From NCBI GenBank assembly GCA_016928415.1, contig JAFGKU010000101.1, positions 1 to 64,000 of the forward strand: 64,000 nucleotides of DNA, written 5' to 3'. Both the position numbers and the translations under genes were made by a program. This DNA comes from Spirochaetales bacterium. GTDB lineage: Bacteria; Spirochaetota; Spirochaetia; SZUA-6; JAFGRV01. Below the pieces are notes generated by a model. That model had not been told where the DNA came from and did no database searches. It worked only from the letters and a program-made list of their open reading frames with translations. Below are positions 1 to 7,662 of this stretch, piece by piece (position 1 is the stretch's first letter; the number at the start of each line of letters is the position of its first letter).

Positions 1-2118
1 AATGAAAACACCGACCTGTCGCCGGACAAGGCGGTTGACGGCAGCACATCGACGCGCTGGGCCAGCGCCTTCAGCGATCCCCAGTGGATCATGGTTGACC
101 TGGGCGCCGTTTACAATATCACCCGCGTTGTTCTGGTCTGGGAAACCGCCTGCGCATCGGCTTACCAGATCCAGGTTTCCAGCGACGGAACCACGTGGAC
201 AACCATCTACTCAACAACAAGCGGCGACGGCGGTACGGACGACCTGTCAGTTTCCGGCACGGGACGGTATGTCAGGGTGTACTGTACAGCACGGGCAACC
301 GGATGGGGCAATTCCCTCTGGGAACTGGAAATTTACGGCCCGGGCGGCAATACATCTCCGCCGACAAACACGCCGACCGGTTCGGCCCCGGTAACAACGG
401 CAACCGCAACACCTACACCGATCACGATCACCCCGGGACCGGTTGATTTCGGACCGAATGTCTACATCTTCGATCCATCCATGTCCTCTTCATCAATACA
501 AAGCATAAACGACACCATTTATAACCAGCAGGCGGGCAACCAGTTCGGATCACAGCGGTACGCGTTCCTTTTCAAACCAGGTTCGTATAATGTCAATGTC
601 GCCGTCGGATTCTACACGTCAGTCGTCGGCCTGGGCCAGAGGCCTGACGACGTCACCATTACCGGCTCGGTACGCTGTGAAGCGGACTGGATGGGCGGTA
701 ATGCCACCTGTAATTTCTGGAGAACGGCGGAAAACTATTCCGTGATACCCACCTACTCCGCGAATCCGGTGGCCCCGTCCGGTACGGAAACATGGGGAGC
801 CTCGCAGGCGGCGCCCATGCGGCGTGTCCATATCAGAGGTAACCTCACTTTATGGGACCCGAATCCGGATAACTATGATGGAAGCTGGTCCAGCGGCGGG
901 TTCATTGTGGATTCACGCGTTGACGGGCAAATTTCATCGGCCTCGCAACAGCAGTATTTTTCGAGGAATACCCAGATGGGATCCTGGGTCGGGGCAAACT
1001 GGAACATGTTCTTCCTCGGCGATGTCGGCAATCCCGGTGCCTCGTGGCCGGACCCGCCGTACACCGTTGTGGGCCAGACACCGGTCATCAGGGAAAAACC
1101 GTTCCTCTACGTGGATGGTTCGGGCAGCTACTTTGTCTTTAAACCGGCCATCCGTACAAACAGCCAGGGTATAACCTGGGCCAATGGCATCGGCTCGGGT
1201 ACTTCCCTTCCCATAAGCCAGTTCTATATAGCCAAGCCAGGCGACAGTGCGGCAACAATGAACAACATGCTGAAACAGGGGCTGAACCTCCTCATCACCC
1301 CGGGTATCTATGAAATTACGGAACCGATTCAGGTCAACAGGGCAGATACCATTGTCATGGGCATGGGGCTGGCAACCCTGATGCCCGTCAATGGTACGGC
1401 GGCCATCAAGGTGGCCGATGTCGACGGCGTTACCATAGCGGGATTCCTGCTTGACGCCGGCGCGGTCAATTCACCCGTCCTGCTGGAAGTGGGACCGCGG
1501 GGAAGCTCCCAGCGCCACTCAGGCAATCCCACCTTCATTTTCGACGTCTTCTGCAGGGTAGGCGGTGCCGCCGTTGGAAGGGCCACAAACTGTGTTGAAA
1601 TCAACAGTCATGACACGGTCGTGGACCACTTCTGGCTGTGGCGGGCCGACCATGGTACCGGTGTCGGCTGGACCGTCAACACCACAACAAACGGCCTGAT
1701 CGTGAACGCGAACTACGTAACCATCTACGGCCTCTTTGTGGAACATTTCCATGAATACCAGACTGTCTGGAACGGCAACAACGGGCGCACGTATTTCTAC
1801 CAGAGCGAATGCCCGTATGACGCACCGAACCAGGCCTCATGGATGAACGGAAGCATCAATGGCTACGCCAGCTACAAGGTGGCCAATTCCGTCACCTCTC
1901 ATGAAGCGTGGGGACTCGGCGTATACTGCGTCTATACCGTGGATTTGTCGATTAAATGCCACAGTGCGATGGAAGCGCCGGTCAATTCCGGCGTCAGGTT
2001 GCACCACCTGGTGACGGTCTCCCTGGGCGGCCAGGGTGAAATCACCCATGTCATCAATGAAATCGGCGGGCCGTCCAATACGGCCACGAACATAGCCAAG
2101 GTAGCCGAATTTCCTTAA
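1..2118 (+). CDS. Secreted F5/8-type C plus right-handed beta-helix protein, 5' end outside window
   Basis: The reading frame is open back to base 1, so the gene starts upstream of the window; the ATG at 91 in the ORF track is internal. Visible order: the last ~105 residues of an F5/8 type C (discoidin-like) sugar-binding domain, a Thr/Pro linker (~residues 117-145), then a ~560-residue domain rich in Gly, Asn and short beta strands that reads as a beta-helix of the pectate-lyase/GH55-like kind. The beta-helix part is clearly paralogous to the C-terminal part of the gene at 12883-15525 (shared FGPNV, REKPFL, WRADHG, SVT-HEAWGLGVY). Similar actinobacterial secreted proteins are often labelled coagulation factor 5/8 domain proteins; their activity is not certain to me. 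The F5/8 domain closely resembles the last domain of the GH16 protein at 42550. Polysaccharide binding or cleavage outside the cell is inferred; the substrate could be a beta-glucan. Confidence 0.8.
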   Translation, partial: NENTDLSPDKAVDGSTSTRWASAFSDPQWIMVDLGAVYNITRVVLVWETACASAYQIQVSSDGTTWTTIYSTTSGDGGTDDLSVSGTGRYVRVYCTARATGWGNSLWELEIYGPGGNTSPPTNTPTGSAPVTTATATPTPITITPGPVDFGPNVYIFDPSMSSSSIQSINDTIYNQQAGNQFGSQRYAFLFKPGSYNVNVAVGFYTSVVGLGQRPDDVTITGSVRCEADWMGGNATCNFWRTAENYSVIPTYSANPVAPSGTETWGASQAAPMRRVHIRGNLTLWDPNPDNYDGSWSSGGFIVDSRVDGQISSASQQQYFSRNTQMGSWVGANWNMFFLGDVGNPGASWPDPPYTVVGQTPVIREKPFLYVDGSGSYFVFKPAIRTNSQGITWANGIGSGTSLPISQFYIAKPGDSAATMNNMLKQGLNLLITPGIYEITEPIQVNRADTIVMGMGLATLMPVNGTAAIKVADVDGVTIAGFLLDAGAVNSPVLLEVGPRGSSQRHSGNPTFIFDVFCRVGGAAVGRATNCVEINSHDTVVDHFWLWRADHGTGVGWTVNTTTNGLIVNANYVTIYGLFVEHFHEYQTVWNGNNGRTYFYQSECPYDAPNQASWMNGSINGYASYKVANSVTSHEAWGLGVYCVYTVDLSIKCHSAMEAPVNSGVRLHHLVTVSLGGQGEITHVINEIGGPSNTATNIAKVAEFP

Positions 2119-2179
2119 TGGGTAATATCTCCGCAAAGGAGAACAGCTGTCAAGGGGGTGAAGGTTTTGTATGAAACGC

Positions 2180-2214
2180 CGGGCGGTTCGCCCGCTGGTT
2201 CTAACCCAGCGGGC
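2180..2214. other. Two overlapping, mutually exclusive GC hairpins
   Basis: CGGGCG-GTT-CGCCCG (2180-2194) and GCCCGCTGG-TTCTAAC-CCAGCGGGC (2190-2214) are perfect stems that share bases, so only one can form at a time. They lie 60-95 bases after the stop of the beta-helix gene. There is no T tract, so this is not a standard intrinsic terminator. It could be a 3'-end stabilising structure or part of a repeat. Confidence 0.45.
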
Positions 2215-2268
2215 CGGGCCGCCTGGTTAAATAGTGAATCTGGATATCTTGAAAGCGGAGAGGGAATA

Positions 2269-2404
2269 AACGCGGAGGACGCAGAGATTACGCAGAATTT
2301 GGGATCCATTGGTTAATGGATATAATAGAACCACAGATCCCTGATTTTCGATGACAAGAGAGTACACTCTGCGGACTCAGCGCTCGCTCTGCGTCCTCTG
2401 CGTT
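2269..2404. repeat. Inverted repeat with GCAGAG-rich arms
   Basis: The left arm AACGCGGAGGACGCAGAG (2269-2286) pairs with the right arm CTCTGCGTCCTCTGCGTT (2387-2404) at 17 of 18 positions. Extra GCAGA/CTCTGCG units lie beside each arm (2291-2296, 2367-2373). The ~100-base interior is AT-rich and has no credible gene. Repeats of the type ACGCAGAGGACGCAGAG recur as dispersed elements in many environmental bacterial genomes (from memory). The rest of the 308-base gap holds only the hairpins upstream. Confidence 0.6.
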
Positions 2405-2426
2405 GAATTCATTTTAAAGATGTCTT

Positions 2427-3083
2427 TTACTTATTCCAGATACACTCTATGCCGTAATATCTGTAGAAAATCCATTTACCGCCTTCCGACCATAATTGGA
2501 GGAGTTTTGCCGCAGACCAGGTCCGGTTGCCTGGTTTCGGCCCGTTATCATCCACCGTCAATCGCCCCGGGCCGGTTTTCCATTGAAGGGAGTCATAGGC
2601 ATAAAAAGTGTTTCCTTTATACCCGAGAAGGGTAACATAATGCTGGATATGGTGGACCTCTATCAGCAGGACTACCGGATGACTTCGTGAAAGGCAGCTT
2701 TTTAAAACGGAAATACGTTCCTTATCCGCGGAGAATTGGGTACTGAACGGCCGGGTTATTATACCGTATCTGTTCAGCAGATCAAGCACTCCCTGGGGAA
2801 GGGTAAGGTTTTTCTGAACGCGCCATCTCATTTCCGTGGCAAGATCTTCACCGAAATATTTTTTTCCGGTCAGGCTGTTGAGAACGGCCATCACGCTGTA
2901 AGGGCCGCAGTTATTGAACGTCTGAGCGAGTTGAAGGGAGGGATCAAAAGGCAGTGACACATATTCGGACAGGGTTTGTTCGACGGTACTGATACCGGGG
3001 AATACGGCCATCAGGCAGACTGCCATTGATGCGGCCAGCACCATCGTTATCAATCCGATTAATAATGCTTTTTTCAAATTCAA
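2427..3083 (-). CDS. Membrane-anchored C39-like (papain-fold) cysteine peptidase
   Basis: A predicted cysteine peptidase of the C39-like fold. An N-terminal hydrophobic segment (ALLIGLITMVLAAS...) is followed by the motif NNCGPYS with the likely catalytic Cys, then HYVTLLGY with the His and AYDSL with the Asp, in the order expected for bacteriocin-processing-type C39 and C39_2 proteins. There is no ABC transporter, so this is a stand-alone extracytoplasmic domain rather than a peptide exporter. The ORF track begins at a GTG (3107). I prefer the TTG at 3083 because AGGAG lies 5 bases upstream and the hydrophobic segment then starts the protein. Substrate unknown. It is separated from the upstream radical SAM gene by repeat copy A. 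Confidence 0.7.
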   Translation of the reverse strand: MNLKKALLIGLITMVLAASMAVCLMAVFPGISTVEQTLSEYVSLPFDPSLQLAQTFNNCGPYSVMAVLNSLTGKKYFGEDLATEMRWRVQKNLTLPQGVLDLLNRYGIITRPFSTQFSADKERISVLKSCLSRSHPVVLLIEVHHIQHYVTLLGYKGNTFYAYDSLQWKTGPGRLTVDDNGPKPGNRTWSAAKLLQLWSEGGKWIFYRYYGIECIWNK

Positions 3084-3105
3084 AATCTCTCCTGTTGACG
3101 CAGAC

Positions 3106-3126
3106 ACTTGACATTTACGTCAAAGT
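3106..3126 (-). promoter_or_regulatory. Dyad TTGAC-N6-GTCAA upstream of the C39-like gene
   Basis: TTGAC (3108-3112) and GTCAA (3119-3123) form a 5-bp dyad just upstream of the preferred TTG start. It could be an operator or chance; no good -10 element is paired with it. Confidence 0.25.
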
Positions 3127-3190
3127 AAACCTCTTCCACTGCGTTCCGCATGAAAGGTCATTTTTACACGCTTTTTCCTTTTCGCTTGTG

Positions 3191-3326
3191 GGCACCTCTA
3201 AAAACTATTGATTTACCCAGGGCAACCTCTAAAAACTCCTATTTTAAAAGGGTTTTGATTGCCTGCGCACAGGCCAAAACGCAGTAGCGTTTCATGACGG
3301 TTCCAAAAGGAGGTTTTTAGAGGTGC
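3191..3326. repeat. Dispersed inverted-repeat element, copy A (GGCACCTCTAAAAAC family)
   Basis: Left ends GGCACCTCTAAAAAC (3191-3205) and GGCAACCTCTAAAAACTCC (3221-3239) are matched by the right end GGAGGTTTTTAGAGGTGC (3309-3326) in inverted orientation. The same terminal motif occurs in copies B (10079-10140) and C (62268-62371). There is no transposase ORF inside, so this looks like a REP/MITE-like element. The right end overlaps the 3' end of the radical SAM gene and supplies its last codons. Confidence 0.75.
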
Positions 3327-4128
3327 TTTTGTGATGAAAATACAGTTTATATTCGACACCTTCAGCAGCGCAATACGAACGGATATCGTTTTCAGTGTCC
3401 TGCCAGTAGCCGTTCCCGCGAGAGTAAATCTCTGTGTACTCATCAACAAGCCCAGGGTGACTTTCCGCGAGCCACCTGTTTACATGGTGCCGGACCGTCC
3501 CTTTAATATTCAGGTTTTCAAACATGAAACAGTCGACAAAACCCCTTGTTGCCTCAATGATTCGCTTCCAATCGGTGATATTCGGAAGAATGGGCCCTAT
3601 GAAGATATAATTCCTGATGCCCGCTTCATGCAGTTTCTTCAAGGCGGAGAGCCGGTCTTCCACCGTTGAGGCCGATGGTTCGATCTCTTGCCTGACAGCC
3701 TCGTCCAGTGAAGTCACCGTCATCCCCACCTCGCAATGGGCGAATTGCACGAAAAGGTCAGTGTCGCGTACGACAAGGGATGACTTGGTCTGGACGGAAA
3801 GACGCGGCGCGAGCGGAATGAGCCTTTCTATCAAGCGCCTGGTCACACCATGCAGTCTCTCGGGTTCGCAGTAGGGATCCGTAACCGAGGAAAGGAACAG
3901 GGCCTTGTCCCGGTACCTGGAGGTATTTACGGGTACGAGATCTGGGGCGTTTTTTTTCACATCCACAAAACTGCCCCATTCCTCCGTGTGACCGGAAAAC
4001 CTTTTCATGAATCTAGCATAACAATAAATGCACCGGTTTGCGCAGCCGACATACGGATTGATGACGTAATCCGCGTCCGGAAGGCCGGATTTCGTGATGA
4101 TCGATTTAACGGTGATTTCCTGAATCAT
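3292..4128 (-). CDS. SPL-like radical SAM protein (SplB/COG1533 type)
   Basis: A radical SAM enzyme of the spore-photoproduct-lyase-like superfamily. INPYVGC-ANRC-IYC gives the CxxxCxxC cluster motif (C29, C33, C36 from the chosen start), and the downstream pattern (SSVTDPY-EP, SVQTKSSL, VTSLDE) is typical of COG1533. Members are often called DNA repair photolyases, but most have no proven substrate, and this organism has no other sign of sporulation. The ORF track starts at 4182; I choose the ATG at 4128 (MIQEITVKSI), which leaves a 23-base overlap with the upstream GH16 gene and suggests co-transcription. The C-terminus STSKNLLLEPS is encoded by repeat copy A, so the original tail has probably been replaced. 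It is a paralogue of 8962-9816. Confidence 0.82.
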   Translation of the reverse strand: MIQEITVKSIITKSGLPDADYVINPYVGCANRCIYCYARFMKRFSGHTEEWGSFVDVKKNAPDLVPVNTSRYRDKALFLSSVTDPYCEPERLHGVTRRLIERLIPLAPRLSVQTKSSLVVRDTDLFVQFAHCEVGMTVTSLDEAVRQEIEPSASTVEDRLSALKKLHEAGIRNYIFIGPILPNITDWKRIIEATRGFVDCFMFENLNIKGTVRHHVNRWLAESHPGLVDEYTEIYSRGNGYWQDTENDIRSYCAAEGVEYKLYFHHKSTSKNLLLEPS

Positions 4129-4846
4129 AGACCCGGACGTATTGCACTTCCATTCTCTGCGGCCAGATATCCGGGTCCACACCGTGCTTCCCTCCCCAGT
4201 GTCCGCCCACAGCTATATTGAGGATAAGATGGAAAGAATGGTCAAAAGGCCATTGCTGCCAACCCGTTCCCGGATTGGAGTAGGAATAAATTTTAACCGT
4301 GTCGACAAAAAAATCCAGGCGGTCCGGGTACCATTCACAGGCATAGAGATGAAAATTATCCATGCAGTCAGGGAGATCGTACGTTTTGGTTTTGAATTCG
4401 TTGTTCATGAAATTCCTGGTGAAATAATGCACCGACGACTGCACCACTCCGGGCCGGTAGCCCACATGTTCCATGATGTCGATTTCACCGGATGCGGGCC
4501 ATTTGCCGTAGCGTTTCTCCGAACTCAGCATCCAGATGGCCGGCCAGGTTCCCCTTCCCCTGGGTAACTTGGCCATCACTTCAAAACGGCCATAAGCCCA
4601 GTCGCCCAAACCCGAAGTTTTAATGCGTGCCGACGTATACTCGTTTCCGTCAAAGCCGTCCCGCCTCGCTTCAATAATAAGCCGGCCATCCTCCACGCGG
4701 ACATTCTCGAGCCGTTCTTTCGTATACGCCTGGAGTTCGTTGTTTACCCGTCCGGGAGGGAATACGTCGTAAACCCATTTATCCGGGTTGGGTAATCCTG
4801 AATAATCGAATTCGTCCTGCCAGATCAATTTTCCAATACTATGCAT
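4106..4846 (-). CDS. GH16 family endo-beta-glucanase (laminarinase-like) without signal peptide
   Basis: The whole 246-residue protein is one GH16 jelly-roll domain. The catalytic signature GEIDIMEHVG gives nucleophile E121, D123 and acid/base E126, the bulged ExDxxE form typical of laminarinases/lichenases acting on beta-1,3(-1,4)-glucans. Start WQDEFDYSGLPNPDKW and end QYVRVYDSG match the usual family boundaries. The N-terminus MHSIGKLIWQDEF has no hydrophobic segment, so it should stay in the cytoplasm unless exported otherwise; that is unusual for GH16. An alternative exported start was looked for and not found. It precedes and overlaps the SPL-like gene and is divergent from tldD, with a palindrome over its -35 region. 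Confidence 0.9.
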   Translation of the reverse strand: MHSIGKLIWQDEFDYSGLPNPDKWVYDVFPPGRVNNELQAYTKERLENVRVEDGRLIIEARRDGFDGNEYTSARIKTSGLGDWAYGRFEVMAKLPRGRGTWPAIWMLSSEKRYGKWPASGEIDIMEHVGYRPGVVQSSVHYFTRNFMNNEFKTKTYDLPDCMDNFHLYACEWYPDRLDFFVDTVKIYSYSNPGTGWQQWPFDHSFHLILNIAVGGHWGGKHGVDPDIWPQRMEVQYVRVYDSGNHR

Positions 4847-4871
4847 GCCTTTTTATATTCCATTACTGCAA

Positions 4872-4903
4872 ATTATACAACCGGCAGGGATTCATGGAAT
4901 CCC
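4872..4903 (-). promoter_or_regulatory. Promoter of the GH16 gene with overlapping 7-bp palindrome
   Basis: On the minus strand TTCCAT (4894-4899), 16 bases, TATAAT (4872-4877). The palindrome GGGATTC-ATG-GAATCCC (4887-4903) covers the -35 element, a usual place for a repressor operator. The regulator is unknown. Confidence 0.45.
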
Positions 4904-4915
4904 GGGAAAAGACTC

Positions 4916-4943
4916 TTTTCATTGCCATAAAATTGAGTATACT
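4916..4943 (+). promoter_or_regulatory. Probable promoter of the tldD operon
   Basis: TTTTCA (4916-4921), 16-base spacer, TATACT (4938-4943), about 42 bases before the tldD ATG. The leader has a small AGAAG/CTTCT hairpin and an AAAGGA ribosome site. Confidence 0.4.
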
Positions 4944-4985
4944 GTTAACCGGAGAAGAAAAACCTTCTTTAGAAAAGGACCTGCC

Positions 4986-6365
4986 ATGATAGAAAAAAAC
5001 CTGTCCGGTTATAAAAGCCTCTTCACCGAATACTCGGAACTCAGGATGCAGGAAAACCGGATGGAAGCGGTGTACCTGGTGAACGGCAACCTGATGGGTA
5101 ATGTAAAACTGGTAAAAAACGGAATTTCCGCCAGGGTGTATAAAAACGGCGTCTGGGGCTTTGCCTCGCACCCGGAATTTTCAGACGAATCAGTCAAGTC
5201 GGTGATCCAGTCGGCCACGAATAATGCCCTCTTCATGGACAATAAAACGGGCCAGCCGCCGAGTGAACTGCCAGGCGTTCCCGTACGGCTGGAAAAGGAT
5301 TTTTCGACGCAGCGCAGGAGACTTTCCCAGGCAGAATTGATTCAATTTGCCGGAGAAATTGATGCCTACCTCAAAGACGGCTTTAAAAACATAACAAGCC
5401 GGAAAGTGGCAATCCAGAACCTTGATATGGAAAAATCATTGGTAACTTCGGATAACAGCAGCGCGTATGCCATGATTCCCCGTTCCATTATTTACGTGTT
5501 TCTTTCCACGGAAAAGGACGGCACGCCGGTCGAATTATTTGAAGCGTTCGGATGGCTTGGACAGTTCGAGGATGTCTTCCGGGAACCTTCCGATCTTTTT
5601 CCCAGGATCGACAAATTACATGACGATTTAATGAAAAAACGGGAAGGCATATACGCGGAAGCCGGCGTCAAGGAATGCATCCTCGATTCACGCCTGGCGG
5701 GCATGCTGGCGCATGAAGCGGTCGGCCATACGACGGAAGCGGATTTTGTGCTGGGCGGTTCAGTGGCCGCTGAAATGATGAACGAACAGGTCGCCAGTCC
5801 CCTTTTTACATTGATAGATTACGCCAATACGGCGATGGGAGAGACGTGCCCCATTCCCGTGTATGTCGATGATGAAGGCATCGAGGCAAAGGACGTGGTC
5901 ATCATAGAGGAAGGCATTTTAAAAAATTACATGCATAACAAGGACTCGGCTCGCAGGCTCAAGGCGGCCCCTACCGGCAATGCCCGGGCTTACGAATTTT
6001 CGGATGAACCCCTCATCCGGATGCGCAACACGGCTATCATGCCCGGCAGGGACAGGCTTGAAGACATGATTGCCAGCATAGAGGACGGTTATTACCTGGT
6101 GGATACGGGGAACGGACAGGCGGATTCCACGGGCGAATTTACCTTCGGGATCAACCAGGGTTATGAAATCAAAAAAGGAAAACTGGAAAAAGCCATTCTC
6201 GATACAACCATTTCCGGGGTTGCCTTTGACATGCTGAAAACGGTATCCATGGTCTCTGACGAAATGTACTGGACATGCAGCGGTTTCTGCGGTAAAAAAC
6301 AGATGATTCCCGTGGGCATGGGCGGACCGGCCATTAAATGCAGGGTCATGATAGGAGGACGGTAA
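4986..6365 (+). CDS. tldD: TldD-type metalloprotease subunit
   Basis: TldD is the zinc-bearing subunit of the TldD/TldE protease, which in E. coli trims unfolded peptides and matures microcin B17 (known for the family). Here the HExxxH motif appears as HEAVGH within LAHEAVGHTTEADF. The Gly-rich C-terminus with EFTFGINQGYEI and CSGFCGKKQMIPVGMGGP is family-typical. Length is 459 residues, normal for the family. The ORF track extends to 4845, but the ATG at 4986 has AAAGGA at good spacing and gives the family N-terminus. It is first in a four-gene operon: tldE follows after one base, then two radical SAM genes by overlap. Cytoplasmic. Confidence 0.93.
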   Translation: MIEKNLSGYKSLFTEYSELRMQENRMEAVYLVNGNLMGNVKLVKNGISARVYKNGVWGFASHPEFSDESVKSVIQSATNNALFMDNKTGQPPSELPGVPVRLEKDFSTQRRRLSQAELIQFAGEIDAYLKDGFKNITSRKVAIQNLDMEKSLVTSDNSSAYAMIPRSIIYVFLSTEKDGTPVELFEAFGWLGQFEDVFREPSDLFPRIDKLHDDLMKKREGIYAEAGVKECILDSRLAGMLAHEAVGHTTEADFVLGGSVAAEMMNEQVASPLFTLIDYANTAMGETCPIPVYVDDEGIEAKDVVIIEEGILKNYMHNKDSARRLKAAPTGNARAYEFSDEPLIRMRNTAIMPGRDRLEDMIASIEDGYYLVDTGNGQADSTGEFTFGINQGYEIKKGKLEKAILDTTISGVAFDMLKTVSMVSDEMYWTCSGFCGKKQMIPVGMGGPAIKCRVMIGGR

Positions 6366-6366
6366 T

Positions 6367-7662
6367 ATGATAAACAAGGACCTGGCAAAATACAGTCTTA
6401 AAACCCTGGTTGAAAAAGGCGCCACGAAAGCCCAGATAACATTGTCGGAATCCCGGAAACAGGAATTCAACATTGACTCGAACCAGATATCGCTGCTGAG
6501 AACCACGTACAACAACAGCCTTGCCGCCATGGCCATCAAGGACAACAGAAAAGGCTTTTATATCACGAACAGGACAGACAGGAAATCGATTGAGGAGGCT
6601 GCCGGGATGACCATGGAAATTGCCGAAGGTTCCGAACAGGACCCTGCCTATGACATTGCGGGGAAACAGCCGCCTGACACCTTTTCCCGGGGCAATGATA
6701 CGCCTGACACCGAACTCATGTATGACCGCATAAGATATTTCCTCGAACAGGTAAAAGAGAGATACCCAAGAATCATCATTAATCAGTCAGTACTTGATTT
6801 CTCGTTTTCAAAATCCTACATTCTCAATTCCAATGGCATTGAATTTGAGGTGAATGAGGGGGCCTATTCTATCTGGGGCATGCTTGTGGCCAAGGAAGGA
6901 AAAAAGTCCTCGTCCTTCAATACCTTTAGCCTGGCCCAGAACGATTTACAGAAGGATTTTCTTGACCATGAGATGATTTCGGAAAAATTCAGTGAAACGG
7001 AAAAGCAAATCGTATTACAGCCCTTAGCCGGAAAGTTTGAAGGAAACCTGATAATCACGCCTGAAGCGCTTGGTGATTTACTCGACATTTTCTGCTCCAA
7101 ATTTCTGACGGATATTCCCTTGATATCGGGCACGAGTTTATTAAAGGACAGCCTGGGAAAGAAGGTCGCCGGTTCACAGTTGACTCTCCACTCCGCCCCC
7201 CTGTCAAAGGACCTCGCCTACAATCAATTTGTAACCAATGACGGCTTCAGGACTGAAAACAGCATAATCATTAACAAAGGCACCCTGAATTCGTTGCTGC
7301 TGAGCCTTTACGGCGCCAATAAAACGGGTAAAGCCCGGTCGGTGAATAACAGCCACTATTATATTGTGGAACCGGGAGGACAATCCAAAAACGAACTCAT
7401 TTCATCCGTAAAAAGGGGTGTATACCTGGTCAGGATGTCAGGCGGCCAGCCCAATGACAAGGGCGATTTCTCCTTTGTCGCAAAGAACAGTTTTCTGATT
7501 GAAGACGGTAAAATCGGTCCTCCCATAAGCGAGGTCATGGTTTCCGGCAACATACTAGACCTTTTTAACGGTATATCAGGTATATCGCGGGAAAGATACA
7601 ACTACGGTAACTGTATATTACCGTGGATAAAAGCTGAAAGAATCACTATACACGGAAAATGA
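6367..7662 (+). CDS. pmbA: TldE/PmbA-type protease subunit
   Basis: Partner of TldD, homologous but without the HExxxH zinc motif, as expected for TldE/PmbA (431 residues). Recognisable segments are TLSESRKQEFNIDSNQISLLRTTYNNS near the N-terminus and the C-terminal block GDFSFVAKNSFLIEDGKIGPPISEVMVSGN, the usual PmbA ending region. The start ATG is one base after the tldD stop and the gene ends in an ATGA overlap with the next radical SAM gene, so all four genes are probably translated from one mRNA. Confidence 0.93.
   Translation: MINKDLAKYSLKTLVEKGATKAQITLSESRKQEFNIDSNQISLLRTTYNNSLAAMAIKDNRKGFYITNRTDRKSIEEAAGMTMEIAEGSEQDPAYDIAGKQPPDTFSRGNDTPDTELMYDRIRYFLEQVKERYPRIIINQSVLDFSFSKSYILNSNGIEFEVNEGAYSIWGMLVAKEGKKSSSFNTFSLAQNDLQKDFLDHEMISEKFSETEKQIVLQPLAGKFEGNLIITPEALGDLLDIFCSKFLTDIPLISGTSLLKDSLGKKVAGSQLTLHSAPLSKDLAYNQFVTNDGFRTENSIIINKGTLNSLLLSLYGANKTGKARSVNNSHYYIVEPGGQSKNELISSVKRGVYLVRMSGGQPNDKGDFSFVAKNSFLIEDGKIGPPISEVMVSGNILDLFNGISGISRERYNYGNCILPWIKAERITIHGK

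Noticed and set aside
2185-2230. tRNA-like T-arm (stem GCTGG / CCAGC around TTCTAAC)
   Set aside because: No matching acceptor, D-arm or anticodon arm can be drawn in the flanking bases, so it is a plain hairpin and not a tRNA.
2115-2309. 64-residue minus-strand ORF (AARPAGLEPAG-type)
   Set aside because: Arises from the hairpin and repeat sequences; no ribosome site, and its composition is that of the repeat.
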